Shown one piece after another: positions 33,566-42,404 of a stretch of 64,000 bases of DNA. A program made the translations under genes and the position numbers. The notes under the pieces are model-generated. The model did not search any database and was not told the DNA's origin. It was given only the letters and a program-made list of their open reading frames with translations. Source of the stretch: Comamonadaceae bacterium. Its GTDB lineage: Bacteria; Pseudomonadota; Gammaproteobacteria; Burkholderiales; Burkholderiaceae_C. Location of the stretch: positions 116,627 through 180,626 of the forward strand of contig JAAFIW010000002.1 of assembly GCA_013297875.1 (NCBI GenBank). The letters run 5' to 3'. Every line of letters starts with the position of its first letter. Positions within the stretch are counted from its first letter, which is position 1.

Positions 33566-34081
33566 ATGACCATTTCCATGTCCTCAGCCAGCCTGCCCAT
33601 CTACACCAGCATGTTGTCCAACCTGTCGCACCTGCTGGACAAGGCCCAGGCCCATGCCGACGCCAAAAAATTCGACGCGCTGGCGCTGACCCAGTTCCGC
33701 ATGGCCCCTGACATGCTGCCGTTTACCCGCCAAGTGCTGATTGCCTGCGACGCAGCCAAAAACGGCGTCGCACGCATGTCGGGCCTGGAAGCGCCCAAGT
33801 TTGAAGACAACGAAACCACGTTGGTCGAATTGAAAGCGCGCATAGACAAAACCCTGGCCTGGCTGGCCACGGTGCCGGCCGACAAGCTGGATGGCACAGA
33901 AGACAAAGACATCACCTTTCCCGTGGGGCCGGATGCGACCCGCACCATGAAGGGCGAGGCGTTCTTGAAGCACTGGTCACTGCCCAATTTCTTTTTTCAC
34001 ATCACCATGGCCTACGCCATGCTGCGCCACAACGGCGTGGAGATTGGCAAACGCGACTATCTGCTGGGCAGCCGGGCGTAA
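33566..34081 (+). CDS. DUF1993 family protein
   Basis: The product has 171 residues from the ATG at 33566 with a GGAGA ribosome binding site. It matches the DUF1993 family, small cytosolic helical proteins possibly related to the DinB/YfiT four-helix fold. Helical segments include LPIYTSMLSNLSHLLDKAQA and LPFTRQVLIACDAAKNGVAR. The motif PNFFFHITMAYAMLRHNGVE near the C-terminus is strongly conserved in the family. No function is known. It lies 11 bp before the ligase cassette, but a common role is only a possibility. Confidence 0.82.
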   Translation: MTISMSSASLPIYTSMLSNLSHLLDKAQAHADAKKFDALALTQFRMAPDMLPFTRQVLIACDAAKNGVARMSGLEAPKFEDNETTLVELKARIDKTLAWLATVPADKLDGTEDKDITFPVGPDATRTMKGEAFLKHWSLPNFFFHITMAYAMLRHNGVEIGKRDYLLGSRA

Positions 34082-34092
34082 AGGCACAGGCG

Positions 34093-34695
34093 ATGGCAAA
34101 ACCGATTCAATTCACCGGTGCGGGCATTTCCTGCACCGCGCAGATCGAAAAAGTAGACCGCGACAAGGTGTATGGCTGGGTCAATACCCAGGTATTTGAC
34201 GACAAGGGCGCGGCCTGCGTGACGGCGAGTTTGTTGGATGACGGCAAAACCCTGATTCCGGCTGGCGGTTTTGCGCTGAAGCTGCTGGCCAGCGACGGCA
34301 ACGAGATGGCGCGCAAAGATTTGGTGGCTAAAAATGCCAGTGGCGAGCTGCTGGAGCAAATTCCATCGGTATTTGACCGTCCCATCACGTTGCGGCCGAA
34401 CGCGACCATGGAAGATTATCTGGATTTGCAGGTCAAGGTGGTTTACCAGCTGACCATAGAAACCGGCAAAGACGAACTGATGGCAGCACTTGCCACGCAA
34501 TTTTTGTCGTTTGATTTCAATTACCGCGCAGGCTACGAGGTGGACACTGGCTATTTGATTGCCGCAGACAACCAGATTTTTGCGGTGATTGGAAAACCAG
34601 CGGTATTCGAATTCATCAAGCTGGAAACTCCGCCGGTGATGGATGCTGAAGACACCGGTGAAGACGAAGAATCACTTGATTTCGGAATGCTTTAA
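34093..34695 (+). CDS. Uncharacterised protein 1 of the ligase cassette
   Basis: I do not recognise this 200-residue cytosolic protein. It seems to be an alpha/beta or beta-rich protein: SCTAQIEKVDRDKVYGWVNT, an extended middle with PITLRPNATMEDYLDLQVKV, and a last part with FDFNYRAGYEVDTGYLIAAD. The C-terminus is acidic (MDAEDTGEDEESLDFGML). No signal peptide, membrane helix or catalytic motif is evident. It is 15 bp upstream of the second unknown gene, and the ligase follows by overlap, so the three are probably one operon. By eye, codon use is more AT-rich than in the neighbours, which hints at transfer. Confidence 0.7.
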   Translation: MAKPIQFTGAGISCTAQIEKVDRDKVYGWVNTQVFDDKGAACVTASLLDDGKTLIPAGGFALKLLASDGNEMARKDLVAKNASGELLEQIPSVFDRPITLRPNATMEDYLDLQVKVVYQLTIETGKDELMAALATQFLSFDFNYRAGYEVDTGYLIAADNQIFAVIGKPAVFEFIKLETPPVMDAEDTGEDEESLDFGML

Positions 34696-34710
34696 AACAA
34701 AAACACTGTC

Positions 34711-35418
34711 ATGGCTAAATTAGATATCAGCAATACCAAAGGCCGCAACGCCGAAATACTCTACACCGGCCAAGTAAAGCCCAGCGGCGTGGTGATGGTG
34801 AATGCCGCCGGCGAAAAACCCGTGAACCGGCGCATCGTCAAAACCACCAGAAGCTACGAGCAGCTGCTCAATCAATTCACTGGTGCCGCAGCCCTGAGCC
34901 AGGCGTTGGTCGATGGCGACCCCGAGTTGGACATGGAAATTGTGGGTCAATATGCCGAAAAGCCGATCAAGGTGTATTTGAATGAACAACACGCGGTGGT
35001 CTACAAGGTGCGGGTGGAAGAGCAGGTGTTTGATGCGACGGGTGAGCTCAAGGAAACCCGTGAACCCAAATACCTGGAAAAAAATATTACCGGGGAGCAT
35101 CCGCTGAAGGGCGGAAAACTCTTCCCCAAAAAGCAGATTTTCAATAAGTTCATTTTCGGTCGCAAATACCAGTTGCGCCATGTGAACGGGCTCACATACG
35201 ACTTCTTGTTCGAAATCGCCAAAGACCTGGCTGAAAAAGACAGTTTGATGATGCTGGGTAGCGGCGCCAAAGGCCTGCTGCCGCTGGTGTTTCAAGATGG
35301 TGGAACGCCCTGGCGTGCATTTGTGGAGGGTCGTGTGAAAGACGACAGTTATTGCCTGATTTTGCATTTGACCAATCTGGAATTGAAAGCCTTGCCCCAG
35401 GCAGAGGAAGCAGCATGA
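34711..35418 (+). CDS. Uncharacterised protein 2 of the ligase cassette
   Basis: This 235-residue cytosolic protein is not recognised. It has a lysine-rich middle (LKGGKLFPKKQIFNKFIFGR) that would be basic enough to bind nucleic acid, followed by YDFLFEIAKDLAEKDSLMML and a hydrophobic strand pattern near the C-terminus (DDSYCLILHLTNLELKAL). The beginning, MAKLDISNTKGRNAEILYTG, repeats the MAK opening of the previous gene but is otherwise different. The last codons overlap the ligase start (ATGA). A partner role for the ligase, for example substrate binding, is inferred only from the arrangement. Confidence 0.7.
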   Translation: MAKLDISNTKGRNAEILYTGQVKPSGVVMVNAAGEKPVNRRIVKTTRSYEQLLNQFTGAAALSQALVDGDPELDMEIVGQYAEKPIKVYLNEQHAVVYKVRVEEQVFDATGELKETREPKYLEKNITGEHPLKGGKLFPKKQIFNKFIFGRKYQLRHVNGLTYDFLFEIAKDLAEKDSLMMLGSGAKGLLPLVFQDGGTPWRAFVEGRVKDDSYCLILHLTNLELKALPQAEEAA

Positions 35419-36743
35419 TTGAAGTGGTTCAATACAAAAACCGTGTGGCCTCACGTTTGCTGGGTGTGTCGGTAGACGATGTGGCAACCCGCGTGCCAGA
35501 AGGCGTGGATTACTCTGCCAGCGTGAAGCTGGATGGGCATTTCGCCGGCTGCATTGTCAAAGCCGGCCAGATTCAGTTTTTCAACCGTTCAGGCAAAGAG
35601 CTGAAATTACCCAAGCTGGCGGAGGCGGTAAAGAACGTGCTGGGCGGCAAAGACATTTCGCTCGCAGGGGAGCTGTATGTCCCCCACGCGGAGCGCGAGC
35701 GCAGCTTCGCGGTGAGCGAAGCCGTCGCCGACGAGGCGGCACATGACCTGCACTTTGCTGCGTTTGATGTGATTGGCACCACCGAGCCGCTGGATGCCAC
35801 GCTCAAGCAACTGGAAAGTCTGCTGCCCGCCACTGGCAAGGTGCATGTGATTGCGCAGCAAACCATCAACAGCCGCGCGGCAGTACTCAATCTTTATGCC
35901 CAGCATGTGCAGGAAAAAGGTGCCGAGGGCATTGTGTTGCGTGCGCCCGACCGCTCGGGCTTCAAGCTGAAAACCCGCCACCACCTGGATTTGGTGGTGA
36001 TTGGCTACAGCGAAGGCAGCGGCGAGCAGGCCGGTTTGCTGCGCAATATCTTGCTGGCGGCCATGCATGCAGACGGCACGCTACAGGTGGTAGGCAAGGC
36101 CGGCGGAGGCTTTAGCGATGAGCAGCGGCGAGAGTGGCTCGTGCAGCTTGCCGCGATGCGCACACCATCGGAGTTTGTGGAAGTGGCCGAGCGGCAAACC
36201 GCGTTTGAGATGGTCAGCCCGCAATGGGTGGTGGAGTGCACCTGCATAGACATGCTGACCGAAGACGGCGGCCGCCCGGTGAGCAAGATGCGCCTGAACC
36301 ACAGCGCCGATACTGGCTACACCACGGCGGGTGCACACCCTTGCGTGAACATGATTTCGCCAGTTTTCATTCGCCGGCGCGACGACAAGTCGGTGAACGC
36401 CACCGATCTGCGTTTCTCCCAAATCAGCGAGGTGGTGGAACTGGGCAGCAAAGAGGCTGCCGCAGGCGAGAAAAGCCAACCCATCAAGCGCGAGGTCTAC
36501 ACCAAGGAAGCCAAAGGCGAGGTGGCGGTGCGCAAGTTTGTGGCCTGGAAGACCAACAAGGAAACCACCGGCAAGTACCCCGCCTATGTGCTGGTCTACA
36601 CCGACTTCAGCGCCTCCCGATCCGAACCGCTGAAGCAGGACATCACGGTGGCCCCCACCGAAGAAGCCGCACGGGCGCTGTTTGCGCAGGCGGTGGCGGA
36701 GAACATCAAGAAAGGGTGGGTGTTGCAGGCGGGTTCTGCATGA
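35415..36743 (+). CDS. ATP-dependent polynucleotide ligase, divergent
   Basis: The product has 442 residues with all signature regions of covalent nucleotidyltransferases. Motif I is VKLDGHF with nucleophile K38. Motif Ia is FNRSGKE (residues 56-62). Motif III is AGELYV with E86, IIIa is HFAAFDVIG near 113-121, IV is EGIVLR with E171, and V is FKLK at 183-186. An OB-fold domain follows (LDLVVIGYSEGSGEQAG). A motif VI-like FIRRRDDKS and a C-terminal extension of about 105 residues complete the protein. DNA and RNA ligases share this plan, so the substrate is uncertain. It is not LigD- or LigB-like in length. The start overlaps the previous gene. Confidence 0.8.
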   Translation: MIEVVQYKNRVASRLLGVSVDDVATRVPEGVDYSASVKLDGHFAGCIVKAGQIQFFNRSGKELKLPKLAEAVKNVLGGKDISLAGELYVPHAERERSFAVSEAVADEAAHDLHFAAFDVIGTTEPLDATLKQLESLLPATGKVHVIAQQTINSRAAVLNLYAQHVQEKGAEGIVLRAPDRSGFKLKTRHHLDLVVIGYSEGSGEQAGLLRNILLAAMHADGTLQVVGKAGGGFSDEQRREWLVQLAAMRTPSEFVEVAERQTAFEMVSPQWVVECTCIDMLTEDGGRPVSKMRLNHSADTGYTTAGAHPCVNMISPVFIRRRDDKSVNATDLRFSQISEVVELGSKEAAAGEKSQPIKREVYTKEAKGEVAVRKFVAWKTNKETTGKYPAYVLVYTDFSASRSEPLKQDITVAPTEEAARALFAQAVAENIKKGWVLQAGSA

Positions 36744-36827
36744 CAGCCCCCTGCTTACAATCAAATTTGCCACTGGTGATGCCAGTCGCTCGTCTTTTTT
36801 TAATCTAACACTTCGCGAGTCACTGCT

Positions 36828-38153
36828 TTGGACATCTCCGTTATTGGTGCCGGCTATGTAGGCCTGGTTACCGCCGCTTGTTTTGCCGAAATGGGTAACG
36901 TGGTTACCTGTCTGGACAACAACCCGGGCAAGCTGGAAAGCCTGCGCCAGGGTCAGATTCCAATTTTTGAGCCCGGCCTGGAAGAGATGGTGTTGCGCAA
37001 TGCGCAGGCCAAGCGCCTCGTGTTCACCGACAGCTATGTGCACGCGCTGGACAAGGCCGAGGTGGTGTTTATTGCCGTGGGCACGCCCAGTGGCAGTGAT
37101 GGCGTGGCCGACTTGCAGTATGTGATGCAGGTGGCTGGCGAAATTGGAACCCACATGCAGCGCCCGCTGGTGGTGGTGGACAAGAGCACCGTGCCGGTAG
37201 GCACTGCCGACCAGGTACGCGGCGGAATTGCCAAGGCCCTGGCGGCGCGCGGTGCACAGATTGACTTTGCCGTCGTCTCCAACCCAGAGTTTTTGAAAGA
37301 AGGTGCGGCGATTGAAGATTTCATGAGCCCTAACCGCATCGTGATTGGCTCGGACGACAAGGCCGCCACACAAACCTTGTGCAACCTGTACCGCCCGTTT
37401 TCGCGCAACCACGAGCGCTTTGTGTTGATGGATGTTCGCTCAGCGGAACTCACCAAATACGCGGCCAACGCCATGCTGGCCGCGCGTATCAGCTTCATGA
37501 ACGAGCTGGCCAACCTGTCTGACGTGGTGGGCGCAGACATTGAAAAAGTGCGCCTGGGCATAGGCTCGGACGTGCGCATTGGTAGCCACTTTTTGTACGC
37601 CGGTGTGGGCTACGGCGGCTCCTGCTTTCCCAAAGACCTGAAAGCCCTGCTACACACCGGCACGCAAGCCGGTGTGAGCATGGACATGGTGCGGGCCATT
37701 GAGGCCGTGAACGAGCGGCAAAAGTTGATTCTGGTGGAGAAGGTCAAGGCCTTTTACGGCGGGGCTGAGGCGGTGAAAGGCAAAGTGTTTGCCTTGTGGG
37801 GCGTGGCTTTCAAGCCCAACACCGACGATATTCGCGAAGCGCCCAGCCTGGTCATTGTGGACGCGCTATTGAAGCTGGGGGCCACCGTGCGCGCCTACGA
37901 CCCGCTGGCATTTGATGCGGCCTGGCAGCAACTGGGCCAGCCGGCCGGCCTGGTACGCGCCGAATCGGCCATGGATGCGGCGCTGGGTGCCGATGCACTG
38001 CTGCTGGCCACCGAGTGGAAAGAGTTCAGAAGCCCCAGCTTCGCCGAGCTGGCCAAGCGCCTGGCCGACAAAGTGGTGTTTGACGGGCGCAACCTGTACG
38101 ACCGCGCGGCGCTCAAGCCTTACGGCTTGCACCATGTCGGCATCGGGCGCTGA
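36828..38153 (+). CDS. ugd: UDP-glucose 6-dehydrogenase
   Basis: The TTG start at 36828 gives 441 residues opening MDISVIGAGYVGLVTAACFA, the standard NAD-binding start of this family. The catalytic cysteine lies in GYGGSCFPKDLKAL, and VVFIAVGTPSG and the C-terminal YDPLAFDAA region complete it. The enzyme oxidises UDP-glucose to UDP-glucuronate with two NAD+, providing a precursor for exopolysaccharide, LPS or L-Ara4N. The last 20 bp overlap the PAP2 phosphatase gene. The TTG start is unusual, but no ATG lies near a fitting position. Confidence 0.94.
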   Translation: MDISVIGAGYVGLVTAACFAEMGNVVTCLDNNPGKLESLRQGQIPIFEPGLEEMVLRNAQAKRLVFTDSYVHALDKAEVVFIAVGTPSGSDGVADLQYVMQVAGEIGTHMQRPLVVVDKSTVPVGTADQVRGGIAKALAARGAQIDFAVVSNPEFLKEGAAIEDFMSPNRIVIGSDDKAATQTLCNLYRPFSRNHERFVLMDVRSAELTKYAANAMLAARISFMNELANLSDVVGADIEKVRLGIGSDVRIGSHFLYAGVGYGGSCFPKDLKALLHTGTQAGVSMDMVRAIEAVNERQKLILVEKVKAFYGGAEAVKGKVFALWGVAFKPNTDDIREAPSLVIVDALLKLGATVRAYDPLAFDAAWQQLGQPAGLVRAESAMDAALGADALLLATEWKEFRSPSFAELAKRLADKVVFDGRNLYDRAALKPYGLHHVGIGR

Positions 38154-38886
38154 CACGACCGGTAGCGACAGCCGCTTGCGCCGTCTGCGCTGGGTGTGGG
38201 CGTGGGCACGGAAGCCCTATCCAGCAGTTTTCTTATTGCTGGTGGCAATTGGCCTGGTGCCTGTGCTCTGGCCACAGCTGGATTTAACGCTGGCGGCTTA
38301 CTTTTTCGGCCCTGATAAAAGCCTGGATTCTGCGCAGTGGTGGTGGGTGCGTGCCCTGAACCGCTACGTGCCACTGATCTCGCGCACCAGCGCTGTGGTG
38401 TGCCTGCTGCTGTGGGCGCTGTCGGCCTTTGCGCCGCGCCTTGCGCCGTGGCGATTGGCCCTGGCATTTGTGGCCATTGCCACCACACTGGGCCCCGGCT
38501 TACTGGTCAACGGGTTGATGAAAGACAGCTTCAGCCGTGCCCGCCCCAGCCAGGTACAGGAACTGGGTGGCTCCAGGCAATTCAGCCCGGCCCTGCAGGT
38601 AGCCCAACAGTGCAGCAGCAACTGCTCGTTTGTCAGCGGTCATACCGCCTCGGCCTTCATGCTGGCCGGTCTGGCCGCGCTGAGCGGGCGCAGGCGCTTG
38701 TGGTGGCTGTATGGTGGCGTGGTGGCAGGCTTGCTTACCGGCTTTGCCCGCATGTCAGTGGGCGCGCACTGGTTCAGCGATGTGCTGTGGGCGGGTGTGG
38801 TTACCCTGGCCTGTTGCGCCACCGTGGCCTGGTGGTTGAAGGCGATGCTGCCCGCCAACATACCTGATCAAACGCTATTGAAATAA
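38134..38886 (+). CDS. PAP2 family phosphatase (LpxE/PgpB-like membrane enzyme)
   Basis: The product has 250 residues from the ATG at 38134, which lies inside ugd. Five to six hydrophobic segments are present. The phosphatase motifs are KDSFSRARP, NCSFVSGHTASA and GFARMSVGAHWFSDVLWAG. Such enzymes remove phosphate from lipid A, undecaprenyl diphosphate or phosphatidylglycerol phosphate on the periplasmic face. With ugd it may modify LPS or another surface glycan. The last codons (QTLLK-stop) come from a dispersed repeat copy. The substrate is not determined. Confidence 0.88.
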   Translation: MSASGADTTGSDSRLRRLRWVWAWARKPYPAVFLLLVAIGLVPVLWPQLDLTLAAYFFGPDKSLDSAQWWWVRALNRYVPLISRTSAVVCLLLWALSAFAPRLAPWRLALAFVAIATTLGPGLLVNGLMKDSFSRARPSQVQELGGSRQFSPALQVAQQCSSNCSFVSGHTASAFMLAGLAALSGRRRLWWLYGGVVAGLLTGFARMSVGAHWFSDVLWAGVVTLACCATVAWWLKAMLPANIPDQTLLK

Positions 38887-38937
38887 TAGCTGCTTGAGCA
38901 GGTTTCACATGGGCTGAACGCCGATTTGGCTTGTAAA
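38874..38937 (+). repeat. Dispersed repeat, copy 10, ending the PAP2 gene
   Basis: This near-consensus forward copy reads GCTATTGAAATAATAGC, TGCTTGAGCAGGTTTCACAT, GGGCTGAACGCCGATTTGGC and TTGTAAA. The TAA stop at 38884-38886 is in the first block. Confidence 0.9.
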
Positions 38938-38973
38938 GCTCTCAGTTCCGTCCCACGCAAGTGGATGGCGTGC

Positions 38974-39873
38974 TCAAGGCTCCAGCGCCATCGACGTCAC
39001 CACTTCCCCACCGCCAATCGTGCCCAGCGCCTTGGCCATGCCGGTTTTCAGGTCGATGGTGACCCAGCGGGTGACCTTGCTGCCTTTGCTGTTCAGCGCG
39101 GCAAAGGCCACATCACTCAAGGCCTGAATGTCAAAGGCAGCGTCGTCAAACGCCATGCCCAGTTTGCCCACGGTGAACAGCTGCCCGGTGTTGGGTGAAA
39201 CAGTCGGTGTGGTGCCCTCGCGCGAGCCTTGGGTGAGCAGGGTGCCAGTGGCGGCATCCACCAAATAGTTGGTGGTGATTTTGGGGTCGGCCTTGTTGTA
39301 GCTGTAGGCAGCGCCCACGGCCATCGGGCTCTTGCCTGCGTTGATGTCGCCAGCGGCAAAGCTCAAGGTTGCATCGGTTTGCACGCCGTCTACATTGGGG
39401 TTTCCGTCGACCACCGCACCGGTGTCCGGGTGCAGGCGCAGGTTTTGGCCGGTGTTACTCACCACGCGGATGCGATCCACCGTCGGGTTGAAGTCAAAGC
39501 CAAATTGCGTGCCTTGCAAAGCCACCACAAACGGTGAGCCCACTTGCGTGAGCTGCGCCGTGTCTTCATTCACCGTATACAGGCGTCCGCTGCTACCCAG
39601 GGCGTAGAGCACGTCTTTCGATACGCGGTAGTCAATGCCCAGCAGGGTTTCGCCCGGCTGCAGGCCTTTGACGGGCATGCTGGCCAGAATTTTCCCGGGG
39701 TTGCCCGCGTTGAATTTGATGAGTTTGTTGGAGGCGGTGATGCCGACGGCTTTTTCAGCGCGCTCCGTGCCGGCGGGCTCCATGGTGCTGGCGCAACCGG
39801 CCAGAAAAAAGGTCACGGCGGCGATGGCGGTGAGCGCCAGTGGCACACGTGTAGGGGAACTTGAGGTTTGCAT
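38974..39873 (-). CDS. DUF4394 domain lipoprotein
   Basis: The product has 299 residues with a lipoprotein signal (FFLAGCAST). The rest is a DUF4394 domain, usually a beta-propeller-like, exported domain of unknown function. Typical family segments are LLGIDYRVSKDVLYALGSSG, FGFDFNPTVDRIRVVSNTGQ and NLRLHPDTGAVVDGNPNVDG. In other bacteria this domain occurs in secreted proteins, often with PEP-CTERM sorting tags, but here there is a lipid anchor instead. The gene stands alone on the minus strand. Confidence 0.85.
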   Translation of the reverse strand: MQTSSSPTRVPLALTAIAAVTFFLAGCASTMEPAGTERAEKAVGITASNKLIKFNAGNPGKILASMPVKGLQPGETLLGIDYRVSKDVLYALGSSGRLYTVNEDTAQLTQVGSPFVVALQGTQFGFDFNPTVDRIRVVSNTGQNLRLHPDTGAVVDGNPNVDGVQTDATLSFAAGDINAGKSPMAVGAAYSYNKADPKITTNYLVDAATGTLLTQGSREGTTPTVSPNTGQLFTVGKLGMAFDDAAFDIQALSDVAFAALNSKGSKVTRWVTIDLKTGMAKALGTIGGGEVVTSMALEP

Positions 39874-39990
39874 GGTCGAAACATCCTTCGGTTGGGTTCA
39901 TGAAAGAAACTGCCAACTCCAATACGCCAGCTGCCTGATTTTGGATGCAACTGTTCGCAAGCACCCGATGCAGCCTGTCAAGCCGCCAGA

Positions 39991-41115
39991 CTATTGGCGA
40001 ATCTTGCCGGTGCTGCTGATGATGGACATTTCGACAAACCTGGAGCCGGTGCGCGCCCCTGGCTTGAAACCAATCAGGTAGCCACCCAAATCAAAACTGT
40101 CCATGTCGTCCAGGGCCGCTGTGATGGCGCTTCGTGAGGGCTTGCCCCCGTGGCGGCGTACCGCCTCGACAATGACTTTTGCGGCGATATAGCCTTCCAT
40201 CATGGCGTAGCTGGCAGGCACTTCGGTATTGCCGGCCTTGACTGCATCGCTGAATTCGCGAGACAGTTTGGTGCTGATTCGGTAGGGGCTGGGCGTGACC
40301 TGGGTGATGGCCACACCTTGCATTTGCTCCTCACCCAAGCGCTTGGACAGCTGCTCGACGTCGGTGCCAGAGGTACAAAACAACTGCGCGGTACCGCCAT
40401 CGCCACGGTAATTCTCAATGAAGGCTGCCGCCGCAGCGCCGGTTGAAATCATGATGATGGCTTGCGGCTTGGCACCACCAAAAGTCTTCACTGCAGCGCC
40501 CACTTTGGTTGATCCACCGGGGTAAGAGGCTTTGGCAACCACCAACGCACCGCCCTTTTTGGCTGCCATTTCGGTGGCCTCCACAACGGCAGGCGCGCCG
40601 GGGCTGTCTTCGTAGAGCAGGCCCAGCCGGTTGATACCAATCGTCGACAGGTGATCGACAAGCTTGGTGATTTCATCTTTCAGCCCGGCGCGCACGCTGT
40701 AAAGACCGGGTGTTTCAGGTCGAATATCGGATACGCGGTAGCCCACCAGTGCAATGCCTTCTTTTTCCAGTAAGCCTGTCGCAACCAGGTCTGTCAGGTT
40801 GCGCGTGCCGAAAAAGCCAGCCAGCACCATAGGTTTGTCGTCGGCCAGCAATTGCCGGGTCAAGGCCACCGTGTCTTCAGCGCGCCCGCCATCATCTTTA
40901 CGAATCAGCTTGAAGGTGTGGCCATTCACGCCCGCCTTGTTCGCCGCAGCAAAGACCAGCTGCATGCCCCCAGCATAGGCGCGGCCTTGACTGGCATCCA
41001 GCCCGGACAAGGGCGCCACCTGCCCCACCACCACCTGGTCGGCGCGCGCAACGGCCATCGCGCAGACCAACCCCATCAGCACCACAGCGCGAGCACCTGC
41101 CATCCAATTTTTCAT
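39991..41115 (-). CDS. Branched-chain amino acid-type ABC substrate-binding protein
   Basis: The product has 374 residues from the ATG at 41115 with a signal peptide ending ARADQ. It is a type I periplasmic binding protein of the LivK group: VVVGQVAPLSGLDASQGRAY at the start, GLLYEDSPGAPAVVEATEMA at the hinge region and KPQAIIMISTGAAAAAFIEN in the second lobe. It would bind an amino acid, amide or aromatic ligand. No permease or ATPase genes of this transporter are near. It lies 43 bp after the TctC-type gene on the same strand. It may serve a distant transporter or a sensor. Confidence 0.88.
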   Translation of the reverse strand: MKNWMAGARAVVLMGLVCAMAVARADQVVVGQVAPLSGLDASQGRAYAGGMQLVFAAANKAGVNGHTFKLIRKDDGGRAEDTVALTRQLLADDKPMVLAGFFGTRNLTDLVATGLLEKEGIALVGYRVSDIRPETPGLYSVRAGLKDEITKLVDHLSTIGINRLGLLYEDSPGAPAVVEATEMAAKKGGALVVAKASYPGGSTKVGAAVKTFGGAKPQAIIMISTGAAAAAFIENYRGDGGTAQLFCTSGTDVEQLSKRLGEEQMQGVAITQVTPSPYRISTKLSREFSDAVKAGNTEVPASYAMMEGYIAAKVIVEAVRRHGGKPSRSAITAALDDMDSFDLGGYLIGFKPGARTGSRFVEMSIISSTGKIRQ

Positions 41116-41158
41116 GACGTTCCCTTTCACATTGTTGTTGTTCGATCCATCATCCGGC

Positions 41159-42166
41159 TCATTCCAGCTTGGCACCGGATTGTTTGACCAGCCGCTCCCA
41201 GACCGGCAGATCGCGCTTGTAGCTGGTGGCAAAGGCCTGCGGTGTGCTGGCACTGGCGGTGAATCCCATCGCATCAATGCGGCTGGCCACTTCTGGCAGG
41301 GAGCAGATGGCTTCCATTTGCTGGGCCAGGCGCAGCACAACTTCTTTAGGGGTCTTGGCAGGTGCCGCCATGCCAATAAACCCGGCCACGCTGTAGACCT
41401 CGTCTTTCATGCCTTGCTCAAGCAGGGTTCGCACATTGGGCAATACCGCCATGCGCTGGGTACCGGTCACACCAATGGCCTTGATCCGGCCAGCGTCCAG
41501 GTGAGCCTTGGCGCTGAGCGCGCTGGCATAAGCCATCTGGATCTGCCCGCCAATCAGGTCTTGCAGCATCGGCGCTTCGCCTTTGTAGGGCGAATGCACC
41601 AGGTCGGCCTTTTGCGTCAGGCTCATGTGGTTGCCTGCCAGATGCGGATACGAGCCCACGCCCCAGGAGCCATACGACAGGTTGCGTTTTGCCGCCACGT
41701 GTTTGAGCAATTCAGGCCCGGTCTGCACCGGCACCGAGGGATGCACGACCAACACAATCGGCGACGAAACAAGTTGCGAGACCAGCACCAGATCGCGCTG
41801 CGGGTTGTAGGGCATTTTTTCGAAGAGAAACTGGTTGGTCAGCAGGGAGGCGCTCAGCGTGATGGCCAGCGTGTGCCCGTCGGGCGCGGCCTTGGCCACC
41901 GCGTCGGTGCCAATCATTCCGCTGGCACCGCTTTTGTTCTCGATCAGCACCGGCTGTCGAAAGCGGGTGCTGAGCTTTTCACCAATCAGGCGCGCCAGGA
42001 TGTCGGTAGCCCCGCCCGCTGGGTAGGGCACCACAAAGCGTATGGGGCCGCTGGGGTAGCTTTGGGCCAGCGCGCTCGGCAGGTGAATACCAGCGGCCAA
42101 GGCCGTGCCTGCGGCCAGAATGTCGCGCCGCGTGCGGGCAGGTGTGGTGGGCATGGGTAGGTGCAT
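41159..42166 (-). CDS. Bug/TctC family tripartite tricarboxylate receptor
   Basis: This 335-residue periplasmic receptor has a twin-arginine-like signal (RTRRDILAAGTALAAG). The ligand-binding core begins YPSGPIRFVVPYPAGGATDI, followed by ENKSGASGMIGTDAVAKA, SYGSWGVGSYPHLAGNHMSL and SPYKGEAPMLQDLIGGQIQM, all typical of Bug proteins. They bind organic acids with high affinity, and most are orphans without TctA/TctB, as here. Betaproteobacteria have dozens of them. An AAGGAG ribosome binding site precedes the ATG at 42166. Confidence 0.92.
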   Translation of the reverse strand: MHLPMPTTPARTRRDILAAGTALAAGIHLPSALAQSYPSGPIRFVVPYPAGGATDILARLIGEKLSTRFRQPVLIENKSGASGMIGTDAVAKAAPDGHTLAITLSASLLTNQFLFEKMPYNPQRDLVLVSQLVSSPIVLVVHPSVPVQTGPELLKHVAAKRNLSYGSWGVGSYPHLAGNHMSLTQKADLVHSPYKGEAPMLQDLIGGQIQMAYASALSAKAHLDAGRIKAIGVTGTQRMAVLPNVRTLLEQGMKDEVYSVAGFIGMAAPAKTPKEVVLRLAQQMEAICSLPEVASRIDAMGFTASASTPQAFATSYKRDLPVWERLVKQSGAKLE

Positions 42167-42250
42167 GTTGGACTCCTTGGGAAAAGTAAAAGAAAACGCA
42201 TCAGGTGACCTGCACCCGAGCCCGCTTGAGCGTCTCCGATAGATAAATTA

Positions 42251-42404
42251 GGACTTACGCAGACAACTCAATTCCGTCATTCCCGCGCAGGCGGGAATCC
42301 ACCCTTGAGAACCCCAAAACCCGTTGGCCTCGCAGCCTTCGCGCCTGGATCCCCGCCTGCGCGGGGATGACAACAAAAGGCGTTTTGTGGGTCTGCGTAA
42401 GTCC
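42251..42404. mobile_element. 154-bp MITE-like element with 14-bp inverted ends
   Basis: The ends are GGACTTACGCAGAC (42251-42264) and its perfect complement GTCTGCGTAAGTCC (42391-42404), flanked by TA on both sides. A TA target and ends of this type suggest mobilisation by an IS630/Tc1-mariner-type transposase. Internally it carries a second inverted pair with CATTCCCGCGCAGGCGGGAA and CCCCGCCTGCGCGGGGATGA cores. It has no coding capacity. The surrounding gap 42167-42547 holds no other clear feature. Confidence 0.75.

Noticed and set aside
34093..35418. Phage origin of the ligase cassette
   Set aside because: Phage ligases exist, but no other phage gene is near and the two partners resemble no phage protein I know; left open rather than claimed.
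36081..37412. 443-codon minus-strand frame over the ligase and ugd genes
   Set aside because: It is antisense to two genes with clear family motifs; long antisense frames are common in GC-rich DNA.
39991..42166. Reading the two solute receptors as one transport operon
   Set aside because: They belong to different transporter classes (ABC and tripartite tricarboxylate), and neither has its membrane components nearby.
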